From Aggregatimonas sangjinii (GTDB taxonomy: Bacteria; Bacteroidota; Bacteroidia; Flavobacteriales; Flavobacteriaceae), in assembly GCF_005943945.1 (NCBI RefSeq), contig NZ_CP040710.1, positions 3,641,501-3,705,500 of the forward strand: a DNA stretch of 64,000 bases. The letters are read 5' to 3'. Under the pieces are notes generated by a model. That model worked only from the letters and a program-made list of their open reading frames with translations, did not search any database and had not been told where the DNA came from. The position numbers and the translations under genes were made by a program. This document shows positions 54,951 through 63,953 of this stretch, in pieces (the stretch's first letter is position 1; every line of letters begins with the position of its first letter).

Positions 54951-56264
54951 TTAATCGAAGGTCCATACATCATTATCCCTTCCTCTTCCACTGTCATAAT
55001 CGCCGCCTATGACCCAAACTTTATCGTCAAAAGCTACAGAACTATGGTAATACCGTTTGGTAAACGGCGCTTCACTGCTGGCTTCTTTCCAAGTAATACC
55101 ATCTTTACTGAACCATACATCGTTCCGCCTTTGAAAATTTCGATCGGTACCGCCAATGACCCAAAGTTTATCGTCAAATACTACGGTAGTGAGCCCGTGA
55201 CGCCCTGAAAATGCCGCTTCATTGGTCGCTTCGGTCCATACCAGGCCATCTTCGCTAGACCATATATCGTTCAAGTCTCCTTGACCAAATCCTGCAATGA
55301 CCCACATTTTATTGTCGAATACCACCGATGTATGCGCTTCACGTATCGCAAAGGGACTCGTAACATCAGCCTCTACCCAAGTAATCCCGTCTTCACTGAA
55401 CCATACATCGTTCAGTCTCACATTGCTATCGATCTGCCCTCCCAGCACCCACATTTTATTGTCGAATACCAAGGAAGTTTGATTGTATCGTTCTTCAAAC
55501 GCCGCTGTCCCGGTAGCCTCTGTCCAAGTAACTCCATCGCTACTGAACCATACATCATTGTATCTTTCAATGCCGTTATACCCTCCAATAATCCATAGTT
55601 TATTGTCAAAAACTACCGAACTGGCAAATGTTCGCCCTGAAAACGCTGCCGAAGTAGTCGCCGCGGTCCAGGTAATACCATCTTCACTGGACCATACATC
55701 ATTTTGATAGTCAAAATTTTCATCATAGCCCCCGACAACCCACATTTTATCATCGAATACTATGGAAGAATGCCCCCTACGCCCGGTAAATTGTGCATTT
55801 TCGGTCACGGCACCAACATCAAAATTTATCGTTCTTGTAGTAAAGGTACGGGTTGCACTACTTGCCGTTGCACCTTGTTTATCTTTGGCAACCACCCGCC
55901 ATGTATAGTCTTGTAACAGGCCCAAACGTTCGGTCACCTCAAAACTGGTTTCAGTCAGATTTTCGGCATACAGCTGCTCGGCGGTTTCGCCTTCGTCTAC
56001 ATAAAGGTCATAGGTGACCGTATCGCCATCGGGATCTGTCGTGGCATTCCAACTGAAAGTGGGCAATAATTCTACGGCAATGGCATTATTGGACACCGCA
56101 ACCAATTCAAATTCCAAAGGCGGCTGATTTTCCGATACCGGCTCAGGAGTCGGTTCGGGATCTGGTTGAGCAATAGGTTCCGGTGTCGGCGTTTCATCTT
56201 TGCTACAACTAAAGGTTATAAAGAGCAGAGAGAAAAAGGTTATTCTTAAAATGGTTTTCATCAC
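54951..56264 (-). CDS. Kelch-type beta-propeller lipoprotein with Fn3-like domain (paralogue 1)
   Basis: A 437-residue lipoprotein. SPII signal with lipobox TFSC followed by SKDE, matching the lysine-acidic surface-export signal known for Bacteroidota lipoproteins, then a Pro-Glu spacer, an Fn3-like domain (PTFSWNATTDPDGDTVTYDLYVD) and about six Kelch-like blades each with FDDKMWVVGG and NDVWSSEDGITWTEA motifs. It likely faces the outside and binds a ligand or protein. Its promoter carries the double palindrome at 56318-56361. Confidence 0.88.
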   Translation of the reverse strand: MMKTILRITFFSLLFITFSCSKDETPTPEPIAQPDPEPTPEPVSENQPPLEFELVAVSNNAIAVELLPTFSWNATTDPDGDTVTYDLYVDEGETAEQLYAENLTETSFEVTERLGLLQDYTWRVVAKDKQGATASSATRTFTTRTINFDVGAVTENAQFTGRRGHSSIVFDDKMWVVGGYDENFDYQNDVWSSEDGITWTAATTSAAFSGRTFASSVVFDNKLWIIGGYNGIERYNDVWFSSDGVTWTEATGTAAFEERYNQTSLVFDNKMWVLGGQIDSNVRLNDVWFSEDGITWVEADVTSPFAIREAHTSVVFDNKMWVIAGFGQGDLNDIWSSEDGLVWTEATNEAAFSGRHGLTTVVFDDKLWVIGGTDRNFQRRNDVWFSKDGITWKEASSEAPFTKRYYHSSVAFDDKVWVIGGDYDSGRGRDNDVWTFD

Positions 56265-56317
56265 ATTATGGTTTTAACTATTATGGCTACAAGGTATTGT
56301 TAGCTTGTTTGAAAACC

Positions 56318-56361
56318 TTCGGGGTATTCCCTGAAAGAAAAAACTCAGGGTTTTCCCTGAG
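56318..56361 (-). promoter_or_regulatory. paired-palindrome operator upstream of Kelch paralogue 1
   Basis: TTCGGGGTATTCCCTGAA (56318-56335) and CTCAGGGTTTTCCCTGAG (56344-56361), centres 26 bp apart. The promoter-like ACCTTG element (AAGGT at 56291-56295 on the plus strand) starts 27 bp before the first palindrome, with a 22-bp gap, the same as at the other operators. Confidence 0.75.
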
Positions 56362-56478
56362 TCCTCCCCCTAGCCCCCTCCGAGGGAGAGGGAATACCCT
56401 ATAAATGAAATGAATCTTAAGGTTGGAAAATAGTAGTGTAGAAATCCCTCCCCTTTGGGGAGGGCTAGGGTGGGGATG
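56362..56478. repeat. inverted C/G-rich intergenic repeat
   Basis: CCTCCCCCTAGCCCCCTCC on one side and CCCTCCCCTTTGGGGAGGG followed by CTAGGGTGGGG on the other; the two ends are complementary. The wording is that of a widespread Bacteroidota intergenic repeat. It lies between the regulator stop and the promoter of paralogue 1. Confidence 0.65.
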
Positions 56479-57114
56479 TTATTTCAACAACTCCTGCTCA
56501 ATCGCGATTTTGGCTAGTCCGACACTATTGCGAGCACCCAATTTACTGATCAGGTTCATACGATGGGTCTCTACGGTTTTGGGGCTTACGAAAAGTTGCT
56601 CGGCGATTTCTTGGGTAGTCAATTCTTCGCATATAGCAGCCAGCACTTCCTTTTCCCTGCGGGTTAGTTTGGGTTTAAGGGTATTTCGTTTTTGGTTACC
56701 GAGGGATTGGTTGAGCAATTTTTTTTGGATGGTGGCCTGCAGGTACTGCCCATCGGTAAGTACGGTTTCGAAGGCCTCCAACAGCTCTTCCTTACTAGTG
56801 TTTTTTAGAAGATAACCACTGGCGCCGTTCTTCAGGATGCGTTTTACAAAATTGGTATCGTCATGGCTGCTTAGGGCGATAATTTTTAGGTCGGGATATA
56901 GGCCGACCAATTGTTTGCAAAGATCGATACCATTGGTATCGGGAAGGTTGATGTCCAATAACAGAATATCGGGACGTTCCGAGGAAAGCTCTTCAAGGGT
57001 TACCTGCGCTGATGGATATTTACCGACAACCGCAATGGAAGCCTCATGTTGCAGCATGGTTTCAATGCCTTGCATCACTAACAAATGATCGTCCGTTATG
57101 GCTACTTTAATCAT
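56479..57114 (-). CDS. NarL/LuxR-type response regulator
   Basis: A 211-residue regulator: receiver domain with acidic pocket DD near residue 8, phospho-acceptor Asp54 in LLLDINLPD, switch Ser/Thr region ALSSHDD, Lys in YLLKNTS, and a C-terminal LuxR helix-turn-helix (LTRREKEVLAAICEELTTQEIAEQLFVSPKTVETHRMNLISKL). It overlaps the kinase gene by 4 bp. Regulators of this class bind inverted repeats, so the four palindromes in this locus are its likely targets. Confidence 0.95.
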   Translation of the reverse strand: MIKVAITDDHLLVMQGIETMLQHEASIAVVGKYPSAQVTLEELSSERPDILLLDINLPDTNGIDLCKQLVGLYPDLKIIALSSHDDTNFVKRILKNGASGYLLKNTSKEELLEAFETVLTDGQYLQATIQKKLLNQSLGNQKRNTLKPKLTRREKEVLAAICEELTTQEIAEQLFVSPKTVETHRMNLISKLGARNSVGLAKIAIEQELLK

Positions 57115-59069
57115 GCTCTTTCAGATTTATCGGTTATGGTTATCGTAAAGGAAGTGCCTTTTGTGTCGGACTTGATGTCCATTAGACCCCCCAGGTACTC
57201 TACGCGCGATTTTACATTTTGCATTCCGATACCGTCACTTGCTATATTGCCAACATCAAAACCTTTACCATCATCTTCCACCGTCAATTGCAAATTTTCT
57301 TCAACATTACTTAACTGCACGTGTATTTCTTTGGCGCTGGCATGTTTGATGCTATTGGTCACCAGTTCTTGGACGATACGAAAAAGGTTGGCCTCCAGTT
57401 TCTTTTCCAAAACGATATCCTCGCCCAGATGTTGAAAGCTGATCTCAGGGTCGTGAATGGCATTCATGTTCTCGCAATAGGTTGCGACCGCTTCCAGCAA
57501 ATTGAAATCTCGCAGGGAGGGCGGCACCAGATTGTGGGAAATGGCACGGACTTGTTCACTACTGTTGTCGATCATCGCTACCGCTTCATTGATGACTTGA
57601 TTGTTGGTTTCCAATAGTGAGGTCAATTTAAATTTTATAGCGGCTAAATCGCCATTTACACCATCGTGCAGTTCTTTGGCGATTCTGAAACGTTCTTTTT
57701 CCTCGCCCTCCATCAACGATTCCAAGGTTCTTACTTCTTGTTCCCGTTCGATGGCGACCAATTGTTGCTGCATGCGTTTTTGGCGTTGGCGGAAAGAGAA
57801 CCACAGTAAAATTGACCCTAAAAGGAGGGAAACGATCAATATGCTCATAGTTCGGGTTTTTGAGTTGCTTTCTTGAATAACCAATCGGGAATCGGCCAGG
57901 GCCAATTGTTGTTCGGCGATTTCTTTGTCCTTTTTTTCGGATTGGTATTTAACATCAATATCATTTATTTTTTCCTGTAAATCAATATTTTGCAAACTGT
58001 CTCTTGTGATATAATATCTGTCCATAAGTGCTAGCGCTTTCTCGGAATTACCTCTTTTGGCTTCGAGCAAACCCAAATAATAATACATCGTATTTTCATT
58101 TGAAACCGTTTTATTTTCCTTGAAAATAGCGATGGCCTCCTTCAAATAAACTTCAGCTTTTTCTAATCTCCCGGTTTCTAAATACACATTTGCCAAATCT
58201 GATAAGGACCCCCCAATAGTGCTCTTATTCTTCATTTGTCTGCGAATGGCTAGTGCTTTTACCAAGAAAGGTTCTGCTTTGGCATATTCTTCATTCAAAG
58301 AATGTATAATTCCAATATTTCGGTATTGGTACCCCATTGTCCTTAAATTGTTCGTCTTTTCAGCGATTTCGAGTGATTTTTCAAAATAATGCAGGGCTTT
58401 TGCCGTACTATCTTGATTTTTCAACGTAATGCCTAAACCATTATAAAGGATAGATAGAAATGAAGAATCTTTTTCTTTTAAAGCAATAGTCACTGCCCTA
58501 CTGTTATATTCTTTTGATTTTTCATATTGACTAGTTTGCGAATAAACAATAGCAATGCCATTCAAAACTTTTCCCTTTTGAACAACATCGTCGGAGTTTT
58601 CTAAATACTCTAAAGCCTCGAAAAATTTAGAAATCGCAGCTTCTTTCTTATCCAAATACATATAAACCGAACCTAGCTGATAATTGGCTTTGACTATTTC
58701 AACACTATCTTTTATAGAAAGAGTATAATCTAAAAATTCGTTTAGGGACTTCTCCGCTTCGGTATACTCGCCTTTGAGCCTAGAAAACACCCCATTATTG
58801 TAAATGGAAGTCATCTTCATTTTTTGATTGCCTTCTTTCTGACTTAAGTCAAATAGCGAATCGTTATAAGCCTTGGCCCTTGAAATGTCATTATGTATAA
58901 ATGCTTTTGCTAACTTATCATAAAGACTGATTTTTTCTAGCGAAGTAGTCGCTGTCTTCAGCTTACCCTCTAAACTATCAATCTCCTTAGTTTGCCCTAA
59001 GCCAAATCCCGAAAATAGTAGAAACAAAAGCGTAAAAAAGAGCGAGATTTTAAAGGGGTTGATTTTCAT
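57111..59069 (-). CDS. TPR-containing sensor histidine kinase
   Basis: A 652-residue kinase. Signal sequence, periplasmic tetratricopeptide repeats (residues ~30-370), a coiled coil, one membrane segment (MSILIVSLLLGSILLWFSF near residue 410), HisKA_3 dimerisation helix with the phosphorylated His in AKELHDGVNGDLAAIKF, and an ATPase domain with ELVTNSIKHA (N box), VEDDGKGFD and GIGMQNVKSRV. It should sense a periplasmic or envelope signal through the TPR domain and phosphorylate the adjacent NarL-type regulator. Confidence 0.93.
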   Translation of the reverse strand: MKINPFKISLFFTLLFLLFSGFGLGQTKEIDSLEGKLKTATTSLEKISLYDKLAKAFIHNDISRAKAYNDSLFDLSQKEGNQKMKMTSIYNNGVFSRLKGEYTEAEKSLNEFLDYTLSIKDSVEIVKANYQLGSVYMYLDKKEAAISKFFEALEYLENSDDVVQKGKVLNGIAIVYSQTSQYEKSKEYNSRAVTIALKEKDSSFLSILYNGLGITLKNQDSTAKALHYFEKSLEIAEKTNNLRTMGYQYRNIGIIHSLNEEYAKAEPFLVKALAIRRQMKNKSTIGGSLSDLANVYLETGRLEKAEVYLKEAIAIFKENKTVSNENTMYYYLGLLEAKRGNSEKALALMDRYYITRDSLQNIDLQEKINDIDVKYQSEKKDKEIAEQQLALADSRLVIQESNSKTRTMSILIVSLLLGSILLWFSFRQRQKRMQQQLVAIEREQEVRTLESLMEGEEKERFRIAKELHDGVNGDLAAIKFKLTSLLETNNQVINEAVAMIDNSSEQVRAISHNLVPPSLRDFNLLEAVATYCENMNAIHDPEISFQHLGEDIVLEKKLEANLFRIVQELVTNSIKHASAKEIHVQLSNVEENLQLTVEDDGKGFDVGNIASDGIGMQNVKSRVEYLGGLMDIKSDTKGTSFTITITDKSERA

Positions 59070-59132
59070 AGGTTTGGTTTTCAGCGCCTTAAAGATACGG
59101 AATTGTGGTGTAGCTGTTTTTTGGTCGATGGT

Positions 59133-60347
59133 CTATTGGCCATCGGCGTAAGTCCACCTTGGGAAGGTTTCTTTGCCCTCATTATCTACAGCTCTAGCAC
59201 TAATGGGATAGCCACTAGCATTGTAATTATATTCATAGTCATAGCCTAAAAGTAAGTCTTCTCCAGAGAAAAACTTTTGGCTTTTAATATTGTGAACGCC
59301 TCGATTAAGAGCAAAGCGATAACCCTCAATTTGTAAATATGAAAAATTCAATGGATCGAATACATTCGTTAGACCTAATAAAAGCTGAAAATCAATCTTA
59401 ATTTGTTTCTCAATTATATTGGTTAAAGGGTTCTTTTTATCATCATAGGTCATTACAAACTTGTTACTCTCCGTATATGTAACACCATCATCGCTGTCTT
59501 CAGAAATAGACTCCACAACATTACCCGAAGTGTCGTAAACTAGTCTTTGTCTATTAAATTGAAAAACATTCCCATCTGTATTAACTCTGGAGTATCTCCT
59601 TTCGCGATTCATTATAACCAAATCACCTGCATCGTTGTAAAAAAAGTCGATTTTTACTCTACTAATATAATTTTGGCGATCTGGTTCATTTCTCGTAAGA
59701 TTTAGCACTCTAATTTTATCTTCATCGTCATAAAGTAGCTCTATATCTCCTAATCCACTGCCATCACTAATACTAGTAAGAAGACCATTATTATTGTAAT
59801 TATAGGATATATCCTTAAAAGACAATAACCGACCTTCATTATCATATGATATGTTACTCCGCTCGTTGGTCCTGGTAAAGACTATGGCACTTAATGCCTC
59901 AGAGATATCGTATTCGTATGCATACCCATTTCCCGAACCGTTATTGGATTCGTATTGGGTAAGCCATAAAATTCCGGTCGTAAAATTGAAAACCACCTCA
60001 ATTTGGTTTTCATTGCCATCATCAGCAATGATTTTTCCTTGGTACTCCTGTTCAAATAAAAGGCTCGAAAATTCGATGTTTGTTTCGCTTTGTTCAGTAA
60101 CAAGAGAATCTCCTAGCATTATTTTGTAAAGTATGGTGTCGCCTTCAGGATCTGTTGGGGCAGCCCAACTAATTTGCGCTGTATTTTTTTTCGTCGTTAC
60201 ATCAATAGAGAAACTACTGGGCGGCAAGTTTTCTGGCTCAGGTTCGGCTTTTACAACAGGTTCTAACGGTGGCGCATCATCTTTGGCACAACTTTGAAAG
60301 GCGTTAATCATTAAAAATAGTAGGGTAATCTTAAATATGGTTTTCAT
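59133..60347 (-). CDS. surface lipoprotein with Fn3-like and YD-like repeat regions
   Basis: A 404-residue lipoprotein sharing its first 110 residues' design with the two Kelch lipoproteins: lipobox FQSC plus AKDD, Pro-Glu linker, Fn3-like AQISWAAPTDPEGDTILYKIMLG. The rest differs: repeated short strands with Tyr-Asp (YEYDIS, ISYDNEGRLLSFKDISYNYNNNGLL, YDYEYNYNASGYP), like YD or DUF4595-type sheets. It is the first gene of the operon with the sensor kinase and regulator (64 bp gap), under the operator at 60403-60446. Confidence 0.8.
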   Translation of the reverse strand: MKTIFKITLLFLMINAFQSCAKDDAPPLEPVVKAEPEPENLPPSSFSIDVTTKKNTAQISWAAPTDPEGDTILYKIMLGDSLVTEQSETNIEFSSLLFEQEYQGKIIADDGNENQIEVVFNFTTGILWLTQYESNNGSGNGYAYEYDISEALSAIVFTRTNERSNISYDNEGRLLSFKDISYNYNNNGLLTSISDGSGLGDIELLYDDEDKIRVLNLTRNEPDRQNYISRVKIDFFYNDAGDLVIMNRERRYSRVNTDGNVFQFNRQRLVYDTSGNVVESISEDSDDGVTYTESNKFVMTYDDKKNPLTNIIEKQIKIDFQLLLGLTNVFDPLNFSYLQIEGYRFALNRGVHNIKSQKFFSGEDLLLGYDYEYNYNASGYPISARAVDNEGKETFPRWTYADGQ

Positions 60348-60402
60348 TGTAATTGTATTTAAAAGTTATAGTCGCAAGGTATTTTGATAGGATGGGCAAA
60401 CC

Positions 60403-60446
60403 TTCAGGGTATTCCCTGAAATAAAAAACTCAGGGTTTTCCCTGAG
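60403..60446 (-). promoter_or_regulatory. paired-palindrome operator upstream of the two-component operon
   Basis: TTCAGGGTATTCCCTGAA (60403-60420) and CTCAGGGTTTTCCCTGAG (60429-60446), both perfect, centres 26 bp apart. An ACCTTG element (AAGGT at 60376-60380) stands at the same 22-bp gap as at 56318. Its position implies autoregulation of the kinase and regulator genes. Confidence 0.8.
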
Positions 60447-60467
60447 TTTTCTAACTAAACGAAGTGA

Positions 60468-61004
60468 TTAGTTGCGTAAATTACTCGGTAAAGCGGTGCA
60501 CTTTTTAATTACTGGGCGTATTATAGCAATATTGCCTCGCGCTGATTCGCCTTTTTCCGTTATTGTAGGTAAATCATTTTGATCAATATGCTCTAAGTCG
60601 AAACTTATTCTAGGACGTGTTATACTTGTGCAGATATAGCCTTCGGGACAACTTCTACATTCGTTGTCGCCACCACAAGGTGCGCCTGGTGCCAATGGAA
60701 CTAAGCATGTTACTTGTCTTAATTGGTCTAATTGCTCCCTTGTTAGAAAACCTGCCACTACAATTTCTTCTATGCCAATTATATACCCCAAACTACCATC
60801 CTTTAATGTAATTTCCTTTTTGTCTTTTAGATTCATAAGGTTACTATATTGTTTGTCGCTCAAAGAATAGTAATTTTTTGCATTCAACTCTTTTCGATTT
60901 TCAATTTGATTTTTCTTTTGGGAAATTACTTTTGATTGCGCATTAAGGTTTTGAAAAATTGGAAATGAGAAGAAAATGATTGTTGTAAAAATTAAATTTT
61001 TCAT
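60468..61004 (-). CDS. secreted Cys-containing protein, function unknown
   Basis: A 178-residue protein with a signal peptide ending LNAQ, a Lys-rich stretch, then a small Cys cluster (TCLVPLAPGAPCGGDNECRSCPEGYIC) like a knotted or EGF-type loop, and a final KKCTALPSNLRN. It is not recognised. It follows Kelch paralogue 2 by 55 bp without an operator of its own. Confidence 0.7.
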   Translation of the reverse strand: MKNLIFTTIIFFSFPIFQNLNAQSKVISQKKNQIENRKELNAKNYYSLSDKQYSNLMNLKDKKEITLKDGSLGYIIGIEEIVVAGFLTREQLDQLRQVTCLVPLAPGAPCGGDNECRSCPEGYICTSITRPRISFDLEHIDQNDLPTITEKGESARGNIAIIRPVIKKCTALPSNLRN

Positions 61005-61059
61005 AAGTTTTATATTTCAAATGTTAAATTCTTATAATTTCACTTTTTTGAGCAGTTTG

Positions 61060-62364
61060 TTAATCTATAAACCACACATCGTTTAAATTCGTAGTGCCGT
61101 CAATGATATTGTTACTGGGGTTTATGGTGGTCCCTCCGAAAAGCCAGATTTTATCATCGAGAACCTGACTTTGGGCAAACAATCTGCCTCTAAAAGCACT
61201 GTTTTCTGAAGCTAAAGTCCAAGTAACTCCGTCGGTACTAAACCAAACGTCGTTCAAGTTCAGGGAACCAAAACCCGCGATCACCCACATTTTTCCATCA
61301 AAAACAGCACTTGCATGACTATCTCTGTTAGAATTCGCACCGGAAAACGGATCATCATTCACTAATTCCCATGAAATGCCATCTGAACTTGACATGACGT
61401 TTGAATCCGTAGAACTTGAGGCACCTATTATCCACAATTTATCATTAAAATTGAGCGCGGTATGACGAGTCCTACTATTTCCGATAAGATTATCGGAGGC
61501 CAAAGTCCAAACGATGCCATCGCCGCTGAACCATACCTTATTTCTATGGATAACATAAAGTTTATCATTGAATACCGTCGTGGTATGACGCGCTATTCTA
61601 CCAAAACCAGCAGCATTGGTCACTAAATTCCATTCTATACCGTCCTCACTATTCCAGACATCCGCATCTTCACTTTCATAATCTCCACCGATAATCCATA
61701 ATTTATCTTGAAAGGCCGTCATGGTATGATATCTGCGTACAGGCCATTGGGCATTGCTTGTTGCCAATGTCCAATCCACGCCATTTTCACTAAACCATAC
61801 GTCATTGGAGTTTTCATAACCGCCTCGACCGTCACTTTGAATTCCCCCTGACAACCACACCCTATTTTGAAACACAGCACTTGAAAAGGCATATCTAGCC
61901 GGGAAATCGGCATTTTGGGTAGCATTTGAGAATTGGATATTTCGGGTGTCAAAAGTTTGACTATCACTTTCCGTTTCCCCTCCTCTATCATCTTTCGCCA
62001 GCACTTTCCAATTATAATTCTCCAGTAGGCACAATCGCTCATCGGTCTCAAAATTGGTTTCGGTTGTCGTGCCTATCAATTTGCTTGGCCTTGCCGTGGT
62101 ATCCGCATAAATCTCATAAGTAATCGTATCCCCGTCCGGATCAGTTGCTGCCTCCCAACTAAAAGTTGGTTTTACATCAACATTTATGGCATCTGCTATT
62201 GGGCTCAAAAGAACAGATTGCGTAGGCAGTTGATTTTCTGGCTCAGGTTCTGGTTCAGGGTTCGGTTGAGCAATTGGCTCGGGTGCGGGCGTATCATCTT
62301 TACTACAGCTTTGAAAGCAGTTTATAACTACAAGTAGTAAGGTAATCTTTAATAGAATTTTCAT
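61060..62364 (-). CDS. Kelch-type beta-propeller lipoprotein with Fn3-like domain (paralogue 2)
   Basis: 434 residues with the same plan as the 54951 gene: lipobox FQSC plus SKDD, Pro-Glu linker, Fn3-like PTFSWEAATDPDGDTITYEIYAD, then about six blades with FDGKMWVIAGF and NDVWFSTDGVTWTLASE motifs. The start lies 23 bp after the 62388 gene, so it is read in that operon. Confidence 0.88.
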   Translation of the reverse strand: MKILLKITLLLVVINCFQSCSKDDTPAPEPIAQPNPEPEPEPENQLPTQSVLLSPIADAINVDVKPTFSWEAATDPDGDTITYEIYADTTARPSKLIGTTTETNFETDERLCLLENYNWKVLAKDDRGGETESDSQTFDTRNIQFSNATQNADFPARYAFSSAVFQNRVWLSGGIQSDGRGGYENSNDVWFSENGVDWTLATSNAQWPVRRYHTMTAFQDKLWIIGGDYESEDADVWNSEDGIEWNLVTNAAGFGRIARHTTTVFNDKLYVIHRNKVWFSGDGIVWTLASDNLIGNSRTRHTALNFNDKLWIIGASSSTDSNVMSSSDGISWELVNDDPFSGANSNRDSHASAVFDGKMWVIAGFGSLNLNDVWFSTDGVTWTLASENSAFRGRLFAQSQVLDDKIWLFGGTTINPSNNIIDGTTNLNDVWFID

Positions 62365-62387
62365 GATTTATTATTTAAAAATTTGAA

Positions 62388-63221
62388 TTAATTACAAAAC
62401 TGGTTCGCAGCTCTGCGGTATAGGTCTCCACTTGGTAAGGCCATAAAATCGGCTCCGTATTTTGCGACGACAAAAGGCATAATCCCGTTTGGCCAATCTT
62501 CCAAAACATAGGGATGGGTGCTGTACATCACGATGATCATCATACCATTGGGCAATGAGGCAACATCCCAATATCCTGTGATATTGGTCGTACCAGAACT
62601 TACGGCCCCTGCCCCGTTGGTCTGAATGCTTACATGCCCAGAAAGCGCCTCGGTATAGGTTCCGTTTGCGCAAAATTGGGTTTGGCTGTTCGTATTTCTA
62701 CTATCGCTACCGGTTATACCAGTATTGTAATTTCCGGTTGTAGCCGTAAGTAAGGTATTCGCTACATAGGTTCGAAAAGTGTTCGCCGCTGGCGTATCAA
62801 ACCGCATTTCACCGATATCACTACCCAGAAGATCGCGTACGATTTTATGCCCTTCGGCCATAGGTGTTTCGACGGATTCATACGTTTCGGCCGAAGACTG
62901 GGCTTCCTTGTTCTCCAGCATAAATGGTGGTTTAAGTTCCTCGGCACTTAATGAGTCCAATTGTTTTAAAAGTGCTTCGGGCTCTTTTAAAAAAGTCTCC
63001 TTTAGCTGTGATTTTATCGCGATTTGTGTTTTTAGGTCAGCTGTCTCTCCCGCAAAGTTTTCCACATACTTTAAATAGGTTTCAAAATGTGATTCGGTCA
63101 ATTCATAGCCCTGACTTGAGGCAATTAACTCCTGCTTTGCCGGAGGTTCGTTTTCACCACAACTTGTTAGGCTAATACAGCATGTTATCATGATTGCTAT
63201 TTTAAGGATGTTGATGCACAT
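62388..63221 (-). CDS. lipoprotein of unknown function
   Basis: A 277-residue lipoprotein (lipobox LTSC near residue 21, then GENE). The mature N-terminal half is helical and charged; the C-terminal half holds NTGITGSDSRNTNSQTQFC, a Gly/Ser-rich sheet and a final NQFC, so one disulfide is likely. No family recognised. It heads an operon with Kelch paralogue 2 and the Cys-containing secreted protein and has a degenerate operator at 63321. Confidence 0.75.
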   Translation of the reverse strand: MCINILKIAIMITCCISLTSCGENEPPAKQELIASSQGYELTESHFETYLKYVENFAGETADLKTQIAIKSQLKETFLKEPEALLKQLDSLSAEELKPPFMLENKEAQSSAETYESVETPMAEGHKIVRDLLGSDIGEMRFDTPAANTFRTYVANTLLTATTGNYNTGITGSDSRNTNSQTQFCANGTYTEALSGHVSIQTNGAGAVSSGTTNITGYWDVASLPNGMMIIVMYSTHPYVLEDWPNGIMPFVVAKYGADFMALPSGDLYRRAANQFCN

Positions 63222-63320
63222 GGTTTCTTAGATTTATATTCATTTCTACTGGGCTAGCGATGCTCACCTAGCTTCTATAGGTGTTTCTATTGCAAGGTCG
63301 TCGGATGCCGCTGGAAAGAC

Positions 63321-63338
63321 TTTAGGGGACTCCTTCAA
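63321..63338 (-). promoter_or_regulatory. degenerate single palindrome upstream of the 62388 lipoprotein operon
   Basis: TTTAGGGGACTCCTTCAA matches TTCAGGGTATTCCCTGAA at 13 of 18 positions and stands at the same 22-bp gap from an ACCTTG element (AAGGT at 63294-63298) as in the clear operators. The second palindrome is not well kept. It overlaps the end of the 63335 gene. Confidence 0.45.
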
Positions 63339-63580
63339 GACTTGCTATCAGTTTTGCCTTTTGGTTTGATGACGAAAAGTTCGATACCGCTTAAATCGAT
63401 CTTAGAAATCTCATGCAATCCTTTCAGTTGATTGTTTATATAGAGAATGAGAAGTAAAACGATTTCGAAAGCGACCAATAGCCAAGGGTTGATCCCCTTC
63501 ACCAAAACAGCGAGAGGTTCAGAGAGTAAGGCGGAAGTATTCAAGACGATAAGGGCTAATAAGACAATCGAAGTTTTCAT
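63335..63580 (-). CDS. small membrane protein, function unknown
   Basis: 81 residues with two hydrophobic segments (MKTSIVLLALIVLNTSALL and WLLVAFEIVLLLILYI) and a basic C-terminus (VIKPKGKTDSKS). It is the first gene behind the operator pair at 63639-63682, so part of the same regulon. The conserved promoter spacing supports it as a real gene. Confidence 0.65.
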   Translation of the reverse strand: MKTSIVLLALIVLNTSALLSEPLAVLVKGINPWLLVAFEIVLLLILYINNQLKGLHEISKIDLSGIELFVIKPKGKTDSKS

Positions 63581-63638
63581 GGTTCTGGTATTTATAGTTA
63601 TTTACAACTGCAAGATGCCGAACCTAAATAGGATATCG

Positions 63639-63682
63639 TTCAGGGTATTCCCTGAAAAAGAAAACTCAGGGTTTTCCCTGAG
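63639..63682 (-). promoter_or_regulatory. paired-palindrome operator upstream of the small membrane protein gene
   Basis: TTCAGGGTATTCCCTGAA (63639-63656) and CTCAGGGTTTTCCCTGAG (63665-63682), both perfect, centres 26 bp apart. The ATCTTG element (AAGAT at 63612-63616) keeps the 22-bp gap. Confidence 0.8.
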
Positions 63683-63894
63683 GTCTCGACTGCGCTCGAC
63701 CGGACAACTATATCGACAGGGGAAATTGAAAGTGGGCACTATTCAAAAAATCTGACCAGTTCTCTTTGCGAGAAGATCGGAAGATGTTGATCAATAAGTT
63801 AGAGTATAGTACGGAAGCAAGCTGTTGTTCAAGAAGGCTTGTAACACAATCGAGAGAATACTTCGTCGTGCCTCCTCATAAAGACGTTTGGGTT
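63683..63894. other. divergent intergenic region
   Basis: Near 63685 the sequence TCGACTGCGCTCGACCGGAC recalls a dispersed flavobacterial repeat. No gene is evident before the promoter box at 63895. Confidence 0.4.
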
Positions 63895-63902
63895 TATCTT
63901 TG
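63895..63902 (+). promoter_or_regulatory. -7 promoter box of the last gene
   Basis: TATCTTTG, an exact TAnnTTTG match 52 bp before the ATG at 63954. Confidence 0.5.
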
Positions 63903-63953
63903 CACCATACGGATTTCCCCATTCACTGAAATGAATTCAGAGCAGGCTCGGAA

